A stretch of 64,000 bases of DNA from Streptomyces phaeoluteigriseus. GTDB lineage: Bacteria > Actinomycetota > Actinomycetes > Streptomycetales > Streptomycetaceae. Each line of letters starts with the position of its first letter. Positions within the stretch are counted from its first letter, which is position 1. Position numbers and translations under genes: made by a program. Below the pieces are notes generated by a model that saw only the letters and a list, made by a program, of their open reading frames with translations, had not been told where the DNA came from and ran no database searches. The DNA lies in the NCBI RefSeq assembly GCF_001896135.2, contig NZ_MPOH02000009.1:46867-110866 (forward strand), in the 5' to 3' direction. Positions 59,369 through 64,000 of the stretch are shown here, in pieces.

Positions 59369-61564
59369 TCAGGGGAACGACACCAGGGTGGACGGCACGG
59401 TCGTGGTTCCTGCGGGGACCGTGGACGCTCCCGTGTCGTTGATGACGTGGTTGTAGTGGCCCATGCCGCCGAGCGACACCACCAGCAGGCTGTGGAACCT
59501 GATGCCCGGCTTGACCGGGGTCTTGAAGCCGTGGTGCTGGCGGATGGACGGGTCGACGTTGTAGTTGCAGTAGCTGCCCAGGCCCCATGCCTCGTGGGTG
59601 TCGACGGAGTCGTCGACCCGGTAGGCGGCGTAGCCCTGGGTGGAGCCGTTCTGGATGGCGGCCTGGTTGGGCGCGTCGTACGCCTTCTCGTTCTGGTAGA
59701 AGATCGTGCGTCCGCGCTCGCCGTACCACTCGACGTCGTACTTGTTGAAGTGCTCGACGAACAGGCCGGTGGCCAGCACGTCGTCGCCGTTGACGCGGAC
59801 GCCGTAGTCGGCGCGGTTGGTCTCCCAGCCGACGCCCTCGCCGTGGTCGGCCCGCCACACCCAGGTATGGTCGATGATCGTGTCGTCGCTGTTGACGACC
59901 ATGCTGGTGGTCGCCTTGCCCGCGCCCGCCCCGCCGATCCGGATGTAGACGTCCTGGACGGTGGTGGGGTTGGCGGCGTGGTCGGCGGAGGCTCCCTGCG
60001 GGCCGACCTCCAGCAGTGTCGGGGAGTTGACCTGACCGGCGTCGATGAGGAAGCCGGCCAGCCGCACGCCGTCGACGTCGGAGACCTTCATCGCGGTCAC
60101 CCCGTTGTCCGGGATGATCGTGGCCAGGCCGAGGCCCAGCACGATGGTGTCGGCCCGGTCGACGTTGATGGTCTGGTCGACGTGGTAGACGCCCGGGGTG
60201 AACAGCAGGTGCAGGCCCTGGGCGAGTGCCTGGTTGATGGTGGCGGCGGTGGCGCCGGGCTTGACGACGTAGAACTTGCTCAGCGGGATCGACTCGCCCT
60301 GCGGGGTGCCGCTCGCCCAGGTGGTACCGCGGGCGTTGGTGCGCTTGGCCGGCGCGAACACCTTGTACTCGTTGCCGTCCAGGTAGAGGAACGGCTTCTC
60401 GCGGGAGATGGGAGTGGTGTTCAGGGTCGTGTAGCGGGGCTCGGGGAAACTGGAGGCCGGGGCGCCCTCGACGCCCGAGAAGACCTGGTTCCACACGGAG
60501 TTGGACCAGCCGCCGATGGCGCTGTCACGGGTGTACCACTGCTGCTGCGAGTAGTTGCCGACCTGGCCGTCGATCTTCGAGTCGGCGATGTAGCCGCCGC
60601 TGGCCCAGCCGTAGCCGTTCGGCGCGAGGTTCAGCCCGCCCTTGACGTGCATACGACGGAACGACGCCGCCTGGGAGACCGCCCAACGGTTGGTCCCGTT
60701 CACCGGGTTCAGCGCCAGGTTCTCGGCCGCCCGCCAGAAGTTCTGTGTGGCGTTGCCGTTGAACCAGCCCGCGTCGACCGTCACGTCACCGTTGATGGTC
60801 GTGTCGTCGGGCTTCAGCCCGAGGCCGGCGATCTGGGTGTAGAAGCCGATCTGGGCGTTGAGGTTGTTGTACGTGCCCGGCTTGAACAGGAACGCGTGCC
60901 GGCCGCTGCCGAACTGCGCCGACTCCTGCTGGCGGAACACCTCGTCCAGCTTGGCCTGAATGCCCGGCGTCGAGGGGTCGAAGACGTGCACGTTCGGGCC
61001 GAGGTCACCGCCGCCCGGCAGCTGCGGGCCTCCGGTGCCGACCTCGCCGTACACCTTGAACTCCCAGAGAGAGTAGCCGTACTGGGTGGCGCGGGCGGTG
61101 CCGTACATCCGGACGTAACGGGCCTCGCCCGACACGTTGATGGTGTCCGTGCCGCCGTCGCCGGTGGTGGTCTGGTGAGCCGTCGACCAGTCCGTGCCGT
61201 TGGTGGACAGCTCGATGCGGTAACCCTTGCCGTACGCCACCTCCCAGTCCAGGACGACCTGGCTCACCTTGGCGGTCGCGCCGAGGTCGAGGCGGATCCA
61301 CTGCGGGTCGGAGTGGGCGCTGGACCAGCGGGTGCCGGAGTTGCCGTCGACGGCGTCGACGGCCGGCGTGCCGCCGTGCTCCTGGCTGGAGGCGGTGACC
61401 GGCTTGCCCTGGGACAGCAGCACGGGCGCGGCCTCCGCCTCTTGGGCGGGGGCGAAGGTGAGAAGGGTGGCGGCGAGGGCCGTGACCACCGCGCCGACGA
61501 CGCCTCGGCGTGCGGATCTGCGAGGTGGCGGCAGCACCACTGACGGTATGTCAACCAGGGGCAT
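59369..61564 (-). CDS. secreted discoidin-domain beta-helix protein (polysaccharide-active)
   Basis: A 731-residue secreted protein. Signal peptide RGVVGAVVTALAATLLTFAP, an N-terminal F5/8C (CBM32) domain (NSGTRWSSAHSDPQWIRLDL), then a long parallel beta-helix region (RHAFLFKPGTYNNLNAQIGF, VYHVDQTINVDRADTIVLGL, DTIIDHTWVWRADHGEGVGW). The beta-helix resembles pectate-lyase-fold glycosidases, but I cannot assign a CAZy family. Start ATG 61564 has AAGGAG eight bases upstream and is preferred over 61594. Its promoter carries a LacI-type palindrome. Probably acts on an extracellular polysaccharide with its neighbour. Confidence 0.82.
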   Translation of the reverse strand: MPLVDIPSVVLPPPRRSARRGVVGAVVTALAATLLTFAPAQEAEAAPVLLSQGKPVTASSQEHGGTPAVDAVDGNSGTRWSSAHSDPQWIRLDLGATAKVSQVVLDWEVAYGKGYRIELSTNGTDWSTAHQTTTGDGGTDTINVSGEARYVRMYGTARATQYGYSLWEFKVYGEVGTGGPQLPGGGDLGPNVHVFDPSTPGIQAKLDEVFRQQESAQFGSGRHAFLFKPGTYNNLNAQIGFYTQIAGLGLKPDDTTINGDVTVDAGWFNGNATQNFWRAAENLALNPVNGTNRWAVSQAASFRRMHVKGGLNLAPNGYGWASGGYIADSKIDGQVGNYSQQQWYTRDSAIGGWSNSVWNQVFSGVEGAPASSFPEPRYTTLNTTPISREKPFLYLDGNEYKVFAPAKRTNARGTTWASGTPQGESIPLSKFYVVKPGATAATINQALAQGLHLLFTPGVYHVDQTINVDRADTIVLGLGLATIIPDNGVTAMKVSDVDGVRLAGFLIDAGQVNSPTLLEVGPQGASADHAANPTTVQDVYIRIGGAGAGKATTSMVVNSDDTIIDHTWVWRADHGEGVGWETNRADYGVRVNGDDVLATGLFVEHFNKYDVEWYGERGRTIFYQNEKAYDAPNQAAIQNGSTQGYAAYRVDDSVDTHEAWGLGSYCNYNVDPSIRQHHGFKTPVKPGIRFHSLLVVSLGGMGHYNHVINDTGASTVPAGTTTVPSTLVSFP

Positions 61565-61597
61565 GCGGGGGCTCCTTGGAAACGAGAACGACATGGG

Positions 61598-61609
61598 GAG
61601 AGCGCTCTC
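61598..61609. promoter_or_regulatory. LacI-type operator palindrome
   Basis: GAGAGCGCTCTC is a perfect 12-bp palindrome with a central CG, the signature of LacI-family operators controlling Streptomyces carbohydrate genes (compare TGGGAGCGCTCCCA of CebR). It lies 34 bp before the beta-helix gene start. The regulator is not encoded in this window. Confidence 0.6.
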
Positions 61610-61649
61610 GGGAACCTTGCCGGTAACGAGACGGGGCGGTCAAGGATCT

Positions 61650-61682
61650 GTCACCACTTATCTTTCATCTTTCATTAAGTTG
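61650..61682 (-). promoter_or_regulatory. A/T-rich upstream element with GAAAGAT repeats
   Basis: On the minus strand AATGAAAGATGAAAGATAAG holds two direct GAAAGAT units, a rare A/T-rich patch about 90-115 bp upstream of the beta-helix gene. It may be part of its promoter or an activator site. Confidence 0.35.
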
Positions 61683-61874
61683 CAGTTGAGCGCACGTGCG
61701 CTCTGGGCACGGTCCGGTGCGGCACCGCTGGGGCCCCGGGCCCTCACCGATCAGCCGCGCCGCCGCTACGGCCGGGAAGGTTCCCGGAGGGTTACCGTCA
61801 GCAGGCGTGGCATACGGTGAACGGCGCGCTTGCGCAGGGCGAGTTGACCTTCCGCCAGTCCGGACAGGAACCCG

Positions 61875-61947
61875 TTCTGCCGACGCCAACGCCGTGGACG
61901 GCGATCCAGGTACCCGCTGGTCCAGCGCCCTCACCGACCCCCTCCCG
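61875..61947 (+). pseudogene. discoidin (F5/8C) domain remnant
   Basis: The plus strand reads ANAVDGDPGTRWSSALTDP, the calcium/sugar-binding loop start of a CBM32-type domain, closely like the discoidin domains of the adjacent genes. Only this piece remains; the flanks do not continue the domain. The rest of 61700-62555 has no gene. Confidence 0.6.
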
Positions 61948-62450
61948 GGTCGGGCTTGGTTCTCGCCGAGGAGTTGAACTCGTCCTGTCAGACGATCCGG
62001 GGCGGGTCGGCGGGGTCCGGCGGCAGCGGCACCGGGGGCTTCGGCGTTCATTGGGATGACCACGACACCGTTAGCGTCCAGCTGGACGGCGCCACCGTTT
62101 CGCCACGACGCGTAGAGGTTCACCTGGACGCGGCCACCAAGCCCCCGGCGACCGCTGTGCACCAGCAGCCGCCGGGGCTTCTCGGTTTTTGAAACCCGAC
62201 ACCCCCGGTCTGCGTCCTCGGCTCACCGCCCCGCAAGCCCGCCCCGGTACGGGCGCGGCCATGCCGCGCGGCCGGACAGATGGCCGGGATAACCGCGATC
62301 GTCCTACACGACCTGGGAAGCCGCCGGGAGTCCCGTGCCTGGTCGCCACCGCCGCCCGGGCCGCCGCCGAATCCGGCAACAACCGGATGCACGCCTGGGT
62401 CCTCGCCGCGAGGAAAGCAGCATATGAGCATGCCGCCCACCATCGACCAG

Positions 62451-62494
62451 CGGGCGACCACCGGGCGACCACCGGGCGACCACCGGGCGACCAG
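62451..62494. repeat. 11-bp tandem repeat
   Basis: GGGCGACCACC recurs four times in a row at about 62453-62493. No gene context. Confidence 0.75.
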
Positions 62495-62555
62495 TTGCAG
62501 CCTGGCCCATGCCTACTGGCCGGCGATTGCTGAACCCTCGCCTGTACCCGGAACG

Positions 62556-62858
62556 TCAGCAGCTCGTGTTGAGCCGAAGCACGATAGTTGTCACACAGGC
62601 AGGCTTGTCGTCACCGGCGGAGCTGCGGGCCTTGTCGATTGCTCTGCCGAGCTGCTCGGCGTGTGCGTCGAGCAGCGGCTCGAGGTGGGTTCTTTGCCGC
62701 TGGAACAGCGGGTCGCAGTCTTCCTCGGTCGCCGCCGCACCTCTGCCTGCCAAACCCCGCAGGGCGCGCCGCAGCTCCACGGCGGGGTCGTGCCCGAGCG
62801 CCGACTCCACTTGCTCCCACGGCATATCGTCCAGCGCCTCAAGCGCTACGTCCGCCAC
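62556..62858 (-). CDS. hypothetical protein
   Basis: A 100-residue frame from GTG 62858 (VADVALEALDDMPWEQVESA) to 62556 with normal codon use: acidic helices and RRALRGLAGRGAAATEEDCD. A weak GGGGC is the only ribosome-site candidate. Not recognised; it could be real or the end of a decayed gene. Upstream (about 62860-62950, minus strand) ENITLKRRVQQRTRETAPCK looks like a transposase-associated coiled-coil remnant. Confidence 0.4.
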   Translation of the reverse strand: MADVALEALDDMPWEQVESALGHDPAVELRRALRGLAGRGAAATEEDCDPLFQRQRTHLEPLLDAHAEQLGRAIDKARSSAGDDKPACVTTIVLRLNTSC

Positions 62859-63057
62859 TCATGCCCCGTGACCTCGGCGAATCGGCTCCCCCAAGACATT
62901 CTTGCAAGGCGCGGTTTCCCGGGTGCGTTGCTGGACGCGGCGCTTGAGTGTGATGTTCTCGGAGGTCGGACGGCGTGGACTGGTCGCCACCCACGTGTGG
63001 CTGGGGCACGTACTTCGCCGCCTGTCCCTCCACCGAAGCCAGACAGTGAACGACACA

Positions 63058-63683
63058 TCAGGCGGTGGAACGGGCATGGACACTGACGGCGTAGCCGTCG
63101 CCTGGACGGTAAGGATCGCCGGCCCAGGTGGCGAAACGCTCCCGCAGCGTCAGTCCGGCGTCCGTGCACCAGTGGTCGAACTCCGTCAGCGCCACTGTCG
63201 GTTCCGGCAGGGGCAGGTGTTCCGCGTCCAGTCCCATGCCGGTGATCAGCAGACCACCGGGCCGCAACACGGCGGCAAGTTGCCGCACAACCTCCGGTTC
63301 GGTACCGGGGGCCAGCAAGGGGATCACGTTTCCCGCGGCGAGCGCCAGGTCGAAGCCTGTTTCCAGACCGAGGCTGTCCAGATGTGTCAAGTCACCGTGG
63401 AGCCACTCCTGCGTGGGGGCGTGGCGGCGGGCGACGGCGAGCATCGAGCGGTCGACGTCCACGCCCGTGCAGTGGTGACCCAGCTCGGCGAGTCGATCGC
63501 GATCCGCCCGGTGCCGCAGCCCGCATCGAGGACCCGAGCGGCAGGTAGCAGCAGCGCGTGGCAGAAGCTGGCCTCACCGTGGATGTCCTGGCCTGACTCT
63601 GCGAGCCGCTCGAACCGCCGGGCGTAGTCCTCACCTGCTTGTCCGCCCGTCAGTTCCGCCCAGCGGTCTCGTTGGCCACTCAT
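63058..63683 (-). CDS. class I SAM methyltransferase, with a frameshift
   Basis: About 208 residues. ATG 63683 starts MSGQRDRWAELTGGQAGEDY; motif I is ARVLDAGCGTGRIAI. Near 63495 (GCGATCGACTCG) one lost C breaks the frame; restored it reads RIAIRLAELGHHCTGVDVDR and continues SMLAVARRHAPTQEWLHGDL to RPGDGYAVSVHARSTA. Typical small actinobacterial methyltransferase (methyltransf_25 type); substrate unknown. Confidence 0.82.
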
Positions 63684-64000
63684 GGTCTGCGCGCCTTCCG
63701 GTAGACAGGACAAGGACAGTGCCCATCGCCTCCCCCACCACCTCCGGAGCGGCGAGCAACACAACCCTAGTCACATCGACGAAGTGAGCGAGTTGATGCC
63801 ACTGACGTCTCCGCCCTGGGCGATTGGCTGCACCCCCGAATGGCCCGTTCCGCGGCTCGGCACATACCAAGACCGACACCGTTGCAGTGTCTATCGGCAA
63901 CGCGCTGTCGGGTGAGCCGTAGCGGACCCGCGCGTCACAGTACTGGGCGGCGTCTGCGGCCACTGTGCGCGGAAGTCGGCTGAACCCACCGCCGCCCGCG
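63684..64000. other. right edge of window, no supported gene
   Basis: Only overlapping frames without start signals. The region is likely upstream sequence of the methyltransferase gene and the edge of a further gene outside the window. Confidence 0.3.

Noticed and set aside
58469..61543. 1024-codon plus-strand frame across the discoidin genes
   Set aside because: It is the antisense shadow of two clear secreted proteins; composition (Val/Gly/Asp/Arg) and lack of motifs are typical of such frames.

Overview
The window is about 64 kb of very GC-rich DNA with a strong third-position G/C bias, GGAGG-type ribosome sites and many GTG starts. Gene content (MHS and LPG-synthase-type membrane proteins, ROK regulator, DUF5958, DUF1996, a Tpg-like telomere terminal protein, helicase-associated domains) points to a Streptomyces chromosome, probably an arm region. 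No rRNA, tRNA or CRISPR array was seen.

Left part (1-20.4 kb) is well-kept metabolism: a TetR/MHS-transporter pair, a PPOX-type oxidoreductase, a serine beta-lactamase-family esterase, a three-gene operon of an FAD amine oxidase plus two saccharopine dehydrogenase-like proteins (lysine/pipecolate chemistry), and an eight-gene cluster at 8.7-16.1 kb. That cluster has a GTP cyclohydrolase II with Met at position 120, a creatininase-family amidohydrolase, a divergent PTPS/QueD protein, an alcohol-dehydrogenase-like protein, a glycosyltransferase, a methyltransferase, an LPG-synthase-type membrane protein and a CDP-alcohol phosphatidyltransferase. It looks like a pathway from GTP through a formamidopyrimidine to an unknown, possibly lipid-linked, product. 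A second operon (16.6-20.4 kb) holds a KAS III, a class III aminotransferase and an acyl-CoA dehydrogenase, preceded by a possible 21-residue peptide gene.

Middle part (20.4-46.9 kb) is a mobile, decayed accessory zone: fragments of IS21, IS30 (two copies) and IS5-like elements, helicase-associated-domain remnants, a decayed tap-tpg telomere-protein pair, a DNA ligase remnant, a 5'-truncated dienelactone hydrolase, an XRE remnant and an NRPS remnant. Among these lie apparently functional genes: lytic transglycosylase, methyltransferase, a symporter with its DUF485 partner, two secreted hydrolases, RidA, PadR plus acyl-CoA dehydrogenase, and an ArsR-like regulator with a near-ideal operator.

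Right part (46.9-61.6 kb) is a sugar-uptake and polysaccharide-degradation locus: ABC binding protein and two permeases plus a GH1 beta-glucosidase, a ROK regulator with a 21-bp palindrome over the transporter promoter, a GH3 enzyme, a DUF1996 secreted protein, and two large secreted discoidin-domain enzymes. The last 2.4 kb is mostly remnants plus one methyltransferase.

Across the whole window, well-conserved genes are broken by single-base indels, nearly all the loss of one G or C from a short G/C run. This looks more like sequence error than decay. I give the inferred full gene spans and mark each break.
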